A DNA stretch of 64,000 nucleotides from Frankia sp. AiPa1 (GTDB lineage Bacteria; Actinomycetota; Actinomycetes; Frankiales; Frankiaceae), in the NCBI RefSeq assembly GCF_023243075.1, contig NZ_JALKFZ020000126.1:84774-148773 (forward strand), given 5' to 3'. Below the pieces are notes generated by a model that was not told the origin of the DNA, ran no database searches, and worked only from the letters and a program-made list of their open reading frames with translations. Position numbers and translations under genes: made by a program. Positions 1 to 8,738 of the stretch are shown here, in pieces; the stretch's first letter is position 1, and the number at the start of each line of letters is the position of its first letter.

Positions 1-348
1 CTGGAACGGCCGGAGGACTGGGTGGTCGAGGCGCTGGCGTCGACGATCGAGCGGCTGCCGAGCAAGCGCCATCTGACGCTGCTGCTGGCGGCCGGCCGCA
101 CCGAGTCGTTCAGCCGCGGCGTCACGTCGGCGACGTCTCTGCGGCTGTTGCGCACCCTGATCTCACGCTCGCACATCGACTGGGCCGCCGCCGGTTTCGA
201 CGACCGCCGCCTGGACGAACTCGGTGAGCTGCTGCTACGCCTGTTGCAGTCGATGACGATCGACCCGCCCCGCCCGCCACGTTCCGACCGGCAGCTACGC
301 GACTTCCTACGGCGCTGGATCGCCCCCGCGGTCACCGCACCGCGCTGA
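1..348 (+). CDS. C-terminal part of a TetR-type transcriptional regulator (cut by window edge)
   Basis: The frame is open from base 1, so the start codon and the DNA-binding part lie outside the window. The visible ~115 residues are mainly helical, with an Arg/Leu-rich end (LRDFLRRWIAPAV) of the kind seen at the C-terminus of many actinobacterial TetR ligand-binding domains. A GTG at 22 is an internal codon, not a convincing start. The gene ends 9 bp before a strong hairpin. It could act on the oxidoreductase downstream, but nothing visible proves this. The family call rests on the general look of the tail and the missing half would decide it. Confidence 0.55.
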   Translation: MERPEDWVVEALASTIERLPSKRHLTLLLAAGRTESFSRGVTSATSLRLLRTLISRSHIDWAAAGFDDRRLDELGELLLRLLQSMTIDPPRPPRSDRQLRDFLRRWIAPAVTAPR

Positions 349-356
349 CGCCACCC

Positions 357-383
357 GCGTCCTGGGACGCCATCCCAGGACGC
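357..383 (+). terminator. Hairpin after the TetR-type gene
   Basis: A perfect 11-bp inverted repeat (GCGTCCTGGGA at 357-367 and its complement at 373-383) encloses a 5-nt loop, 9 bp after the stop codon. There is no U-tract, which is common for actinobacterial terminators. Position and perfection support termination of the upstream gene. Confidence 0.65.
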
Positions 384-396
384 CGATTCGAGACGG

Positions 397-425
397 TTGC
401 CGCGCAATCTCACCCTGGCTAGCGT
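397..425 (+). promoter_or_regulatory. Candidate housekeeping-type promoter for the F420 oxidoreductase gene
   Basis: TTGCCG at 397-402 and TAGCGT at 420-425 are separated by exactly 17 bp, a good match to the vegetative actinobacterial promoter pattern. Transcription would start near 432 and leave a ~140-nt leader before the gene at 571. It lies just after the terminator of the previous gene, which fits a new transcription unit. Confidence 0.5.
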
Positions 426-570
426 CAGGAACCGGGCGCGTCCTGCCTGCGCCTGAACCTGCCGGCACCCGCAGGCGCCGGCATCGGGGACACGCGAAGG
501 GGCATCGGCCGAGTCCGGGCGAACGTCAGCCACCGCGATGGCACGCCACGGGCCAACGGGAAGAGGGATC

Positions 571-1494
571 ATGGCGTTGCGCTTCATCTACCACTATCCC
601 GACAAGCACGGCCGGGACGGCGACATGCTCGACGCCGGGACGCTACGCGAGGTGGCGCAAGCCGCGGAACAGGCCGGGTTCGACGGTTTCTCGCTGACCG
701 AGCACCCCATCCCCGGGGCCCGGTGGCTGGACAACGGCGGGCACCAGAGCCTCGACCCGTTCGTAGCCCTGAGCTATGTCGCGGCGGCAACCGTTCGGCT
801 CCGGCTGCTTACCTACCTGTCCGTCGCGCCGTACCGCAACCCGTTCCTGCTGGCCAAAGCCGCCGCGACCGTCGACAAGCTGTCCGATGGACGGTTCATC
901 CTGGGGCTCGGCGCGGGCTACCAGAAGTCCGAGTACTTCGCGCTCGGCGTCGACATCGCCGAACGCGGCGAGTTGTTCGACGAGGTTCTCGAGGTGCTGC
1001 CGCTGCACTGGAGCGGCGAGCCGTTCAGCTACACCGGACGTCACTTCAACGCCCGCGACGTCATCGCCCTCCCCCGGCCGGTGCAGGACCCGATCCCGGT
1101 GTGGATCGGCGGCAACTCTCGGCGAGCCCGGCGCCGGGTCGCCCACCAGGCCCAGGGCTGGATGCCGATGGCCGGCTCGCCGCAGCTCAGCCAGTCCGCC
1201 CAGACCGCCAACATCAGCTCGGAGGCGCATCTCGCCGAGCTGATCGCCGAGGTCCGCACGGAAGCTGCCAGCGCCGGGCGCGAGCCGGTCGACGTCACCT
1301 ATTCGTACGTCGACCCGGGTATCGCGGGCCCGCAGTCCGATCCCGCCGCGGCCGCGGACCGTCATCGAGAGGCGTTCGCCAATCTCGAGAAGGCGGGCGT
1401 GACCTGGCTCGTGATCTCCCGCCCCACCCGCACGCCAGCGGACACCCTCCGTTTTATCGAGACCGTCGGCGCAACCTACCTGTCGTCCCGGTGA
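571..1494 (+). CDS. LLM-class F420-dependent oxidoreductase
   Basis: The 307-residue protein has the luciferase-like TIM-barrel pattern: a TEHP segment near residue 40, LSDGRFILGLGAGY around residue 105, and PIPVWIGGNS near residue 175. Such enzymes use coenzyme F420 for hydride transfer on varied substrates. The length and spacing resemble the Rv2161c-like subgroup (from memory, not searched). ATG 571 is preferred over ATG 538 because a purine-rich GGGAAGAGGG lies just before it and family homology begins there. The gene stands alone on its strand behind a good promoter. The substrate is unknown. Confidence 0.85.
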   Translation: MALRFIYHYPDKHGRDGDMLDAGTLREVAQAAEQAGFDGFSLTEHPIPGARWLDNGGHQSLDPFVALSYVAAATVRLRLLTYLSVAPYRNPFLLAKAAATVDKLSDGRFILGLGAGYQKSEYFALGVDIAERGELFDEVLEVLPLHWSGEPFSYTGRHFNARDVIALPRPVQDPIPVWIGGNSRRARRRVAHQAQGWMPMAGSPQLSQSAQTANISSEAHLAELIAEVRTEAASAGREPVDVTYSYVDPGIAGPQSDPAAAADRHREAFANLEKAGVTWLVISRPTRTPADTLRFIETVGATYLSSR

Positions 1495-1513
1495 CCGGCG
1501 CTGTCACCGTGAC

Positions 1514-1547
1514 GGCGAGGTGATCGGACCGGCGAGGTGATCGGGCC
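1514..1547 (+). repeat. Tandem 17-bp repeat just after a stop codon
   Basis: Two head-to-tail copies of GGCGAGGTGATCGGRCC (1514-1530 and 1531-1547) begin 20 bp after the stop of the oxidoreductase. They differ by one base. They belong to the set of stop-proximal tandem repeats described in the findings. Confidence 0.8.
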
Positions 1548-1559
1548 GGCGCATCGGGG

Positions 1560-1736
1560 GTGACCGGCGTGCCGGCCGGCACGGCGGTCGCCATCCCGAT
1601 GGGCTGGCCCGGGCTGATCGAGGACGTCGCGCACGCCGCGGTGTTGCTGGCCTCCGGCCTGTCCAGCTACGTCACCGGCACCACCCTGCATGTGGACGGC
1701 GGCACGCACGCGTCCTCCGGCCAGTTCCACTGGTAG
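1560..1736 (+). pseudogene. C-terminal remnant of a short-chain dehydrogenase/reductase
   Basis: This frame encodes only the last ~58 residues of an SDR enzyme. It carries the typical ending: an IPMGW/EDV segment, then LLASGLSSYVTGTTLHVDGG and a short tail before TAG at 1734. In intact SDRs about 190 residues with the Rossmann fold and the YxxxK site precede this; here only the repeat and the oxidoreductase stop lie upstream. A GTG at 1560 could be read as a start but would give a non-functional stub. It is best read as a deletion remnant. Confidence 0.75.
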
Positions 1737-2121
1737 GTCGAGGGCTGGGCGAACCACCCCCGACCTACCTGCTGGACGCGCTCGCCGTGACCGATCCGTC
1801 GGGCCTGGCCCAGTAGACCGGCGGAGCACGGAGCGATTCCGATCGGGAGAAAAGGACAAAGGCCCTGAAAGGGGCAGGTCACCTCTTCTCGATTACGCAC
1901 CGTAAATGCGATCACATCACATTGCCACGGCTCACCATCGATTGCGCGGCCGCCTCCGTCCGAGTCGAAGTCGAGGTTGACGTCGACATTGACACGGCGC
2001 TACTCTCACCCGGCCGCCATCAATCCAGCCCATTCGCCGAGCCCGCGCCGAAATTCGTCCACACAGGGACTTTCGGTGCCCGGCGCATTCAGGGCGGCAC
2101 GACCATGCTCGTGAAAGGACG
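1737..2121. other. Intergenic leader of the first Liv-type operon
   Basis: No supported gene lies here. A short open stretch ends at 1816 (TAG) but resembles nothing I recognise. Around 1900-1925 there is a locally AT-richer patch (GTAAATGCGATCACATCACA) that is a plausible promoter or operator region for the binding-protein gene. No clear -35/-10 pair was found. Confidence 0.4.
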
Positions 2122-3348
2122 TTGAACTCGGCGATGCGCACCTTACATGGATTACTCCGGGCCGTCGGTGTTGCCACCGCCGTCATCGTGGCCGCCGCGG
2201 CCTGTTCCTCCAGCGGCTCCTCGGACGGCGGCACCTCGACGGCCACCGGATCGCCCATCAAAATTGGGGCAATCTGCACCTGCTCCGGCCCGCTCGGCCT
2301 GAAAGGCGGGGCAGACACCTACAAGGCATGGGTCGCCAGCACGAACGCGGCCGGTGGCATCAACGGCCATCAGATCGAGTTCACCCTACTGGACGACGGC
2401 GGAACCGCTGGCAAGTCCGTGACGTTCGCCCGCACCCTCATCTCGAAGCACGTCGTGGCCATCGTCGACATCACCAATGTCGACGAACCATGGGCCAAGC
2501 TGGTGCAGGATGCGAAGATTCCGGTAGTCGGCCTGTCGACCTCTACCACACCGATGTACAGCAACCCCGATTTCTATCCTGAGGGCCAGACCGAGAACGC
2601 GCTGTTCCCCTCGATCATCCAGACAGCAAAGGATGCCGGGGCGAAGAGTCTTGGGCTGGTCTACTGCGCCGAGGCCGTGCAGTGCCAGGAGGGGATCGAT
2701 CCCCTCAAGAAGGTCGGGAACAGCCTCGGTCTGCCGGTGACCTACAGCACGGAGGTCGCCGCCACCGCGCCCAACTACACGGCCCAGTGCATCGCCGCGC
2801 GCGACAAGAAGATCGAGGCGCTGTTCATCGCCGACGTCCCGTTCGTCGCCGAGAAGCTCGGCGCGAACTGCGCGCAGCAGGGCTACCATCCGATCTACGT
2901 GGTGGATGGTGAGATCCTCACCGACACGTTCCTGACCTCGCCGGGCCTCAAGGACCACCTGGTCTCGCCGTCGCCGAACCTGCCGTACTTCTCGGACGCC
3001 CCCGTGGTCACAACCATGAACGCGGCCCTGGACAAGTACGCGCCCGGTCTGCGCGACGACCATGCGACCTACGGCGAGCTCCCCAGCGAGGGCTGGGTCT
3101 CCGGGCTGCTGTTCGCCGCCGCCGCCAAGGCCGGTGGGCTCGGCGCGAACGGCTCCGCGCCGTCGGCCGCGCAGGTCATCACCGGACTGAACTCCCTGAA
3201 GGGCGAGACCCTCGACGGGTTCGCCGCACCGCTGACCTTCGACGCCGGAAAGGCACATCAGGTCAACTGCTGGTTCGAGACCAGTCTGGTGAACGGGAAG
3301 TACAGCGTGCCGAACGGCACGAAACCCACCTGCATGACCAGCAGCTAG
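2122..3348 (+). CDS. Branched-chain amino acid type ABC transporter substrate-binding lipoprotein
   Basis: This is a 408-residue extracytoplasmic binding protein (type 1 periplasmic fold, LivJ/LivK-like). The N-terminus is a lipoprotein signal peptide with the lipid-modified Cys at about residue 28 (IVAAAAC), followed by a Ser/Gly/Thr-rich linker. The mature part begins PIKIGAICTCSGPLG, typical for the ligand-binding lobe. The start is uncertain: TTG 2122 sits very close to AAAGGA, while ATG 2134 gives a slightly shorter signal peptide and is equally plausible. Its stop precedes a strong hairpin and the fused permease gene. Ligands of this family in actinobacteria range from amino acids to aromatic and fatty acids, so the substrate is unknown. 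Confidence 0.85.
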   Translation: MNSAMRTLHGLLRAVGVATAVIVAAAACSSSGSSDGGTSTATGSPIKIGAICTCSGPLGLKGGADTYKAWVASTNAAGGINGHQIEFTLLDDGGTAGKSVTFARTLISKHVVAIVDITNVDEPWAKLVQDAKIPVVGLSTSTTPMYSNPDFYPEGQTENALFPSIIQTAKDAGAKSLGLVYCAEAVQCQEGIDPLKKVGNSLGLPVTYSTEVAATAPNYTAQCIAARDKKIEALFIADVPFVAEKLGANCAQQGYHPIYVVDGEILTDTFLTSPGLKDHLVSPSPNLPYFSDAPVVTTMNAALDKYAPGLRDDHATYGELPSEGWVSGLLFAAAAKAGGLGANGSAPSAAQVITGLNSLKGETLDGFAAPLTFDAGKAHQVNCWFETSLVNGKYSVPNGTKPTCMTSS

Positions 3349-3366
3349 CCGAAACGACGCCACCGC

Positions 3367-3396
3367 CCCGGGCCAGGCGGACAGGCCTGGCCCGGG
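3367..3396 (+). terminator. Intra-operon hairpin between binding protein and permease genes
   Basis: A perfect 12-bp stem (3367-3378 pairing with 3385-3396, CCCGGGCCAGGC and its complement) with a 6-nt loop lies 19 bp after the binding-protein stop. Flanking CACCGC/GCGGTG may extend the stem. Such hairpins between the binding protein and membrane genes usually give partial termination or protect the upstream mRNA, so that more binding protein than permease is made. Confidence 0.65.
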
Positions 3397-3430
3397 ACAC
3401 GGCGGTGCCACGCCCGAATCGGAGCGCCGC

Positions 3431-6343
3431 GTGCACCAGTTCCTTCCCTTCATTGTCATCGGCCTTGCCACCGGCGCGGTCTACGGCATGGCCGGCGTCG
3501 GTCTTGTCCTCACCTACAAGACGTCCGGAATCTTCAACTTCGGCTATGGCGCCGTCGCCGCGCTCGACGCCTATCTCTTCTATTTCCTGCATACCGACCA
3601 CGGATTACCCTGGCCACTGGCCGCACTGGTCTGTGTCGCCGTCTTCGCCCCGCTTCTCGGCCTCGGGCTGGAACTTCTCGCCCGTCTCCTGGACGGCGCG
3701 AGCGACACCATCAAAGTGGTGTCCACAGTCGGCGTCATTCTCCTCGTCACCGCGCTCGGCCAGCTCTGGCACGGCAGTGCGACGCCGACGTTCCCGCATT
3801 TCCTCCCGCAGTCGACCGTACGCATGCTCGGCGTGAACGTCACCTGGGAACAAATCATTATCTTCGCCTTCTCCCTGGTGGCATCGGCGCTGCTTTACTG
3901 GTTCTTCCTCGCGGTCCGGCTCGGCGTCGTCATGCGCGGCGTCGTGGACAACTCTGAACTCGTCGCGGTCTGCGGCGACGACCCGGTGCGGGTGCGACGC
4001 TGGGCCTGGATGATCGGCGCCGTGTTCGCCTCGATCGCCGGGCTGATGGTGGCCCCGGCACTGTCGCTGGACGGGGTCACCCTGACCACCGCCGTGTTCG
4101 CGTCGTTCGGCGCGGCGGCGATCGGCTACTTCTCGAACCTGCCGCTGACCTTCGCCGGTGGTCTGCTCGTCGGTATCGGCGGCGCACTGCTGGACAAGTA
4201 CGCCGCCACCGTGAGCTGGGTCGGCGGGCTGCCGCCGAGTCTGCCGTTCCTGGTGCTCTTCGTCGTTCTGATCGTCACCCCACGGGCCCGGCTCGCACCG
4301 CGCCGTCCCGCGGGCGTCGCCTCGGTGCGCCGCTCCTACCAGGCGCCGGGCCGCGTCCGGCTGGTGGCCGGGGCGGTGGCGATCGTGCTGCTGGCGCTGG
4401 TGCCGAGCCTGCAGGCGGGTCACATCGCGGTGTGGTCGGCGGCGCTGATCTACATCATCCTGTTCCTGTCGCTGGGCCTGCTGGTCCGCCAGTCCGGTCA
4501 GATCTCGCTGTGCCAGCTCGGATTCGCCGCGGTGGGAGCGGCCGCGTTCAGCCACCTCGCGGTCGGTGCGGGCCTGCCGTGGCTGGTCGCGCTCCTGCTG
4601 GCCACGCTGATCGCCGTCCCGGTCGGCGCGCTGGTCGCGATCCCGGCCGTACGGCTGTCGGGGGTGTTCCTGGCGCTTGCCACCCTCGGCCTCGGCATCG
4701 TGCTGCAACAGGTCTTCTACCCGCGCCACTTCATGTTCGGGACGACCTCGATCGGCATCCCCGATCCGCGCCCGATGGTGAAGATCGGAAACTGGGACCT
4801 GTCGAGCGACACGGGGTTCTACTATCTGCTCCTGCTGATCGTCGTCCTGTGCGTGCTCGTCGTCACCGCGATCAGCCATGGCCGCCTCGGCCGTCTGCTC
4901 GGCGCCATGTCCGACTCGCCGCTGGCCCTCGAGACCCAGGGCACCACCTCGACGGTGCTGAAAGTGCTGGTCTTCTGCATCGCGGCGGCCATGGCCTCGC
5001 TCGCCGGCGCACTCACCGGCATGCTGTACCAGTACAGCGTGGGGACCTACTTCGGTTCCTTCGACTCGCTGACACTGGTCGCGCTCGTCGTGATCGTCAC
5101 CATCGGTGAACCCTGGTACGCGGTGATCGCGGCGATCGGCTTCACCGTCATCCCCGGTTACATCACCAACTCGGACACGTCGACGTATCTGACGTTGCTC
5201 TTCGGCATCGGCGCCGCCGTCTCCGCCCACGGCACGCGGCGCGGGACGACTCCCGAGGCAGCGCGGCGCCTCCTCGACCGGCTCGGGGGACGCGCACCCC
5301 GGCTGGCCCTGGAACCCATCGCGGCGGGGGGAACCCCCGGCCAGCCGGCAGCACCCACGCGCGCACCTTCCGCCCCGGCCGGGGATGGCAGCACAGGCGT
5401 CGCTGCCGCGGCCGGCTCCACGGCGCGGTCTGGTCCCGGCGACCTGACACCACCGCGGGTGAGCCTGCCCGCCCAGCCAGGACGCGAGAACGCGGGACTG
5501 GTCGTGCGGGATCTGACCGTCCGATTCGGCGGGGTACGGGCGGTGTCCGGCGTGAGCCTCACGGCACCCGCCGGTGCGATCACCGGACTGGTCGGTCCGA
5601 ACGGCGCCGGAAAGACGACGACCTTCAACGCCTGCAGCGGCCTGAACCGGCCCAGCGACGGCCAGATCCTGCTGCACGGCGCGGACGTCACCGCGCACGG
5701 CCCTGCCCAGCGGGCCCGGCGCGGGCTCGGCCGGACGTTCCAGCGCATCGAACTGTTCAACAGCCTGACCGTGCGACAGAACGTCGCCCTCGGCCACGAG
5801 GCCGCGCTCGCCGGCCGCAACCCGGCGAGCCAACTGGTCGGCACCCGCGCACAGGCCAGGGCGGTCGCCGCGGCCACCGCGGACGCGATCACGCTGACCG
5901 GCATCGAGCACATCGCCGATCTGCAGGTCGGCCTGCTGCCCCTCGGCCAGCGACGGCTGGTGGAGCTCGCCCGGGTCCTCGCCGGCCGGTTCGACCTGCT
6001 GCTGCTCGACGAACCATCGTCCGGCCTGGACGCGCACGAGACCGAGGGGTTCGGCCGGGTCCTGACCGAGGTGGTACGCGAGCGGGGCTGCGGCATTCTG
6101 CTGGTCGAGCACGACATGACCCTGGTGCGGGCCATCTGCGACCGGGTCTACGTTCTGGACTTCGGTGCCCTGATCTTCTCGGGTACGACGGAGGAGATGG
6201 CCCGCTCCGAGCAGGTCCGGGCCGCTTACCTCGGCGATATGGCAGTGACGTCGAACCCGGCCGCCGCGGATGCGGCAGCCGGCGGCGCCGCGGGCACGCT
6301 CGCGTCCGTGGTGCCCGGCCAGGACTCCGCGGGGAAGAGGTGA
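3431..6343 (+). CDS. Fused LivH-LivM-LivG: two permease domains plus ABC ATPase in one chain
   Basis: The 970-residue protein combines three normally separate parts of a branched-chain amino acid type importer. Residues ~1-285 form a LivH-like permease (FNFGYGAVAALDAYL). Residues ~305-590 form a LivM-like permease (VRQSGQISLCQLGFAAVGA). A Pro/Ala-rich linker follows, and residues ~690-950 are a LivG-like ATPase. The ATPase has Walker A GPNGAGKT at ~722, a degenerate signature LGQRR near 838 and Walker B LLLLDEPSSGLD near 858. GTG 3431 has a weak GGAG before it. The LivF gene follows after 7 bp. Fusion would fix one ATPase to the membrane domains. Confidence 0.9.
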   Translation: MHQFLPFIVIGLATGAVYGMAGVGLVLTYKTSGIFNFGYGAVAALDAYLFYFLHTDHGLPWPLAALVCVAVFAPLLGLGLELLARLLDGASDTIKVVSTVGVILLVTALGQLWHGSATPTFPHFLPQSTVRMLGVNVTWEQIIIFAFSLVASALLYWFFLAVRLGVVMRGVVDNSELVAVCGDDPVRVRRWAWMIGAVFASIAGLMVAPALSLDGVTLTTAVFASFGAAAIGYFSNLPLTFAGGLLVGIGGALLDKYAATVSWVGGLPPSLPFLVLFVVLIVTPRARLAPRRPAGVASVRRSYQAPGRVRLVAGAVAIVLLALVPSLQAGHIAVWSAALIYIILFLSLGLLVRQSGQISLCQLGFAAVGAAAFSHLAVGAGLPWLVALLLATLIAVPVGALVAIPAVRLSGVFLALATLGLGIVLQQVFYPRHFMFGTTSIGIPDPRPMVKIGNWDLSSDTGFYYLLLLIVVLCVLVVTAISHGRLGRLLGAMSDSPLALETQGTTSTVLKVLVFCIAAAMASLAGALTGMLYQYSVGTYFGSFDSLTLVALVVIVTIGEPWYAVIAAIGFTVIPGYITNSDTSTYLTLLFGIGAAVSAHGTRRGTTPEAARRLLDRLGGRAPRLALEPIAAGGTPGQPAAPTRAPSAPAGDGSTGVAAAAGSTARSGPGDLTPPRVSLPAQPGRENAGLVVRDLTVRFGGVRAVSGVSLTAPAGAITGLVGPNGAGKTTTFNACSGLNRPSDGQILLHGADVTAHGPAQRARRGLGRTFQRIELFNSLTVRQNVALGHEAALAGRNPASQLVGTRAQARAVAAATADAITLTGIEHIADLQVGLLPLGQRRLVELARVLAGRFDLLLLDEPSSGLDAHETEGFGRVLTEVVRERGCGILLVEHDMTLVRAICDRVYVLDFGALIFSGTTEEMARSEQVRAAYLGDMAVTSNPAAADAAAGGAAGTLASVVPGQDSAGKR

Positions 6344-6350
6344 GCTCACG

Positions 6351-7046
6351 ATGCTGAACCTGACCGGAGTGACCGCCGGCTACGCAAGCACGACCGTCCT
6401 GCGCGGCGTCGACTTCGCGGTCGGCGACGGCGAGGTGGTCGCGCTGCTGGGCCCGAACGGCGCCGGCAAGACCACGTTGCTGCGCACCGCCACCGGCCTG
6501 CTGCGCCCGTCCGCCGGCCGGATCGAGTTCGGCGGTCGGGACATCACCGGCCGCGCGGCGCAGCACTTCTCCCGCGACGGCATCTGCCTGCTGCCCGAGG
6601 GCCGGGGGATCTTCCCGTCCCTCACCGTCCGGGAGAACCTGATGATCCAGGCCCGCGGTCGGGACCTGGACGCGTCGATCGCGACGGCGGCCGAGCTCTA
6701 CCCGGTGCTCGGCCGCCGGCTGCGCCAGACCGCGGGGAGCATGTCCGGCGGCGAGCAGCAGATGCTCGCGCTCACCCGGGCCTACCTCACCGATCCGAAG
6801 ATCGTGCTGGTGGACGAGGCCTCGCTCGGCCTCGCGCCACTGGCCGTCGACACGATCTACGAGGCGCTCGGCCGGCTGGTCGAGCACCATGTCTCGCTGG
6901 TCGTCGTCGAGCAGTACGTGCAGAAGGCCCTCGCGATCGCCGACACGGCGTTCATCCTCAATCAGGGCGTCATGGTCCGCTCCGGCCCCGCCAAGGAGAT
7001 CGACATTGAGGAGATCTACGAACGCTACCTCGGCATCAACGCCTAG
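6351..7046 (+). CDS. livF: LivF-type ABC ATPase
   Basis: The 231-residue protein is the second ATPase of the importer encoded just upstream. It has Walker A GPNGAGKT at residues 34-41, signature SGGEQQ near 130, and Walker B KIVLVDEASLGLAP, typical of LivF. ATG 6351 is chosen because GAAGAGGTGAG lies just before it and because a longer reading would overlap the upstream gene for 70 bp. It would pair with the fused LivG domain to form the ATPase dimer at the inner face of the membrane. Confidence 0.92.
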   Translation: MLNLTGVTAGYASTTVLRGVDFAVGDGEVVALLGPNGAGKTTLLRTATGLLRPSAGRIEFGGRDITGRAAQHFSRDGICLLPEGRGIFPSLTVRENLMIQARGRDLDASIATAAELYPVLGRRLRQTAGSMSGGEQQMLALTRAYLTDPKIVLVDEASLGLAPLAVDTIYEALGRLVEHHVSLVVVEQYVQKALAIADTAFILNQGVMVRSGPAKEIDIEEIYERYLGINA

Positions 7047-7369
7047 CACCCGCCCCCGCCGGCCCGCGCCGGCCCACCGAAGGACGCGCACCCCACGATT
7101 GCTACGCCCTGCGGCGACCGCCGAGCAAGATCCGCCCAAACAGGTCGCCGTGGGGGGCAAATCGGACACGAACACCCCCACGACGACCTACCTGGATCTT
7201 GCACTCGGTGAGACCGTCACGGAAGGTGACATCCGGCCCGCGGGCCTCCCGGCTGGCAACGAAACTGGTGCGGGACGATCACACGGAAGGCATTCGGGGG
7301 TCGTCCGAGAGCCCGGCAAGCTCTGAGGTCACCCACAGGGGGCCCATGGGGAACTAACAGGTCGTCCTG
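7047..7369. other. Intergenic region after the first Liv operon
   Basis: No supported gene. Shortly after the livF stop, GCCGGC (7058-7063) and GCCGGC (7068-7073) can form a 6-bp stem with a 4-nt loop, a weak terminator candidate. The last ~15 bases before 7370 still read as the hydrophobic end (VVLVV) of a lost signal peptide in frame with the next gene, but an in-frame TAA at 7355 cuts it off. Confidence 0.45.
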
Positions 7370-7945
7370 GTGGTCGGCGGCAAGGCGGCGACCGGGTCGG
7401 GCGAGCGTCCCGTCGCGCTCGGCACCGCCCCGGCCGGAACCGCCGGAACCGCCGGAACCGCCGGGACGACCGGAACTGCCGGAACTGCCGGGACGGCGAC
7501 ACCGTCGGCCAGCGCCACGCCGGGCACGACGGGCGACGGCTCGTCCGGCGGCGGCAGCGGTACGGCATCCGCTTCGTCGGGTTCGACCGGATCGACTGGC
7601 ACGACGGCCCCGACGGCGAGCCCGTCCACCGCCGCCTCGTCCGGGAGCTCGTCGTCCGGCACGTCCATGACCAGGACGATCACCGGGGACGCGATCGACA
7701 CCCGGTTTGGGGCGGTGCAGGTCAAGGTCGTGCTGACCGGCAAGAAGATCGTGGATGTGGTGACGGTGCAGGTGCCGGACCGCGAGCGGCGCGACGTCGA
7801 GATCAACGACCAGGCCGTGCCCATCCTCAAGCAGGAGGTGCTCACCGCGCAGAACGCAAAGATCGACAGTGTCTCCGGCGCGTCGTACACGAGTTACGGG
7901 TACGCCTGGTCAGTGCAGTCCGCCCTGGACAAGGCCGGTGTCTAG
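7370..7945 (+). CDS. FMN-binding domain protein, apparently lacking its export signal
   Basis: The 191-residue product has a ~90-residue Gly/Ala/Thr/Ser linker full of short repeats and a C-terminal FMN-binding domain (about residues 105-191). The domain ends with the SGASYTS motif, where a Thr or Ser is normally linked covalently to FMN by ApbE. Related proteins are exported and start with a signal peptide. Here the frame opens only 9 bp upstream of GTG 7370 after TAA 7355, and the residues just before read as the hydrophobic end of a signal. The N-terminus therefore looks truncated. The gene overlaps the apbE remnant, its usual partner. Confidence 0.7.
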   Translation: MVGGKAATGSGERPVALGTAPAGTAGTAGTAGTTGTAGTAGTATPSASATPGTTGDGSSGGGSGTASASSGSTGSTGTTAPTASPSTAASSGSSSSGTSMTRTITGDAIDTRFGAVQVKVVLTGKKIVDVVTVQVPDRERRDVEINDQAVPILKQEVLTAQNAKIDSVSGASYTSYGYAWSVQSALDKAGV

Positions 7946-8600
7946 GCCCGCCGCCCCCGCGCGGGGTGCCGCCCGGGTCGCACGGGGCGGCGAGGCCCCT
8001 GGGGGTCGAGTGCGGCGCGTCCACGCCGAACCGGTGATGGGCACGGTCGTCAGCATCGACGTGCGCACGCTGTTGCCGCCGGATCGCCTCGACGCCGCGA
8101 TCGACGCGGCCGTGGCCGTCCTGCACCAAGCCGACGCCGATCTCAGCACCTTCCGACCCGACTCCTGGGTGTCCCGGATGCGAAGTGGCGCGTGCACGCT
8201 GTCCGACTGCCCGGAGCACATCCAGGCGATCTACCGGGCGGCCGAGGCCTGCCGGGCACGCACCGGTGGCCTGTTCGACCCGGGCTGGCGCCGCGACGGC
8301 ACCCTTGACCCGACCGGGCTGGTCAAGGGCTGGGCCGCCGACGCCGCATCCTGGGCGCTGACCCGCGCGAGTGCCACCGCGCACTGCGTGAACGCGGCCG
8401 GGGACCTACGGGTTCGTGGACTGGCCGCCCCCGGGGTCCCGTGGCGGCTCGGCATCGCCGACCCGGCACGTCCCGGCCACCTCGTCGCGGTCGTCGAGGG
8501 CAGCGACCTCGCCGTCGCCACCTCGGGGACGCGCGAGCGAGGTGCGCACGTCATCGACCCACGCACCGGTACCGGAGAACTCGCCGTAGCGCACCTATGT
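7938..8600 (+). pseudogene. apbE: apbE-like FAD:protein FMN transferase, 3' end lost
   Basis: GTG 7938 overlaps the stop of the FMN-binding gene. About 215 residues match the ApbE family: HAEPVMGTVVSIDV at the start, LDPTGLVKGWAAD, NAAGDLRVRG and the Mg/FAD-site motif VATSGTRERGAHVIDP. The family normally continues another 60-80 residues (VTVVA...ADALATALF). Here homology stops at about 8585 and the frame runs without a stop into the helicase gene. ApbE attaches FMN to exported proteins with a [ST]GA[ST]xT motif, which the overlapping upstream gene carries. Both partners look damaged. The end given is where recognisable homology fades. Confidence 0.75.
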
Positions 8601-8724
8601 CATGCCTGGCGTCGATCGTCAAGGCCGGGCACCGGCCGGCGTGGTCACATGGTGGCCGGTGTGGTCTGTCTGGGCTGGCGGGGACCGTGTCTGTCCGGGG
8701 TGCCGGATTCGTATGGCCTGCTGC

Positions 8725-8738
8725 TAGCGTCAGGACGC
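8725..8738 (+). promoter_or_regulatory. TAGCGT box placed for a leaderless helicase transcript
   Basis: TAGCGT at 8725-8730 lies 14 bp before ATG 8739, so transcription would begin at or next to the start codon. No good -35 element was seen. The box supports the choice of 8739 as the helicase start and its independence from the upstream apbE frame. Confidence 0.35.

Noticed and set aside
1922..2125. Short plus-strand frame (67 codons) before the first binding-protein gene
   Set aside because: It starts with TTG, lacks a ribosome site and any similarity, and overlaps the likely promoter and ribosome site of the next gene.
3605..6349. Long antisense open frame (about 914 codons) opposite the fused LivHMG gene
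   Set aside because: The protein would be dominated by Arg/Gln/Asp/Gly without motifs, and the sense strand encodes clear permease and ATPase domains.
7437..7500. Repeats in the FMN-binding gene as a regulatory repeat array
   Set aside because: The 9-bp units keep frame and encode a Gly-Thr-Ala linker, so they are coding low complexity.
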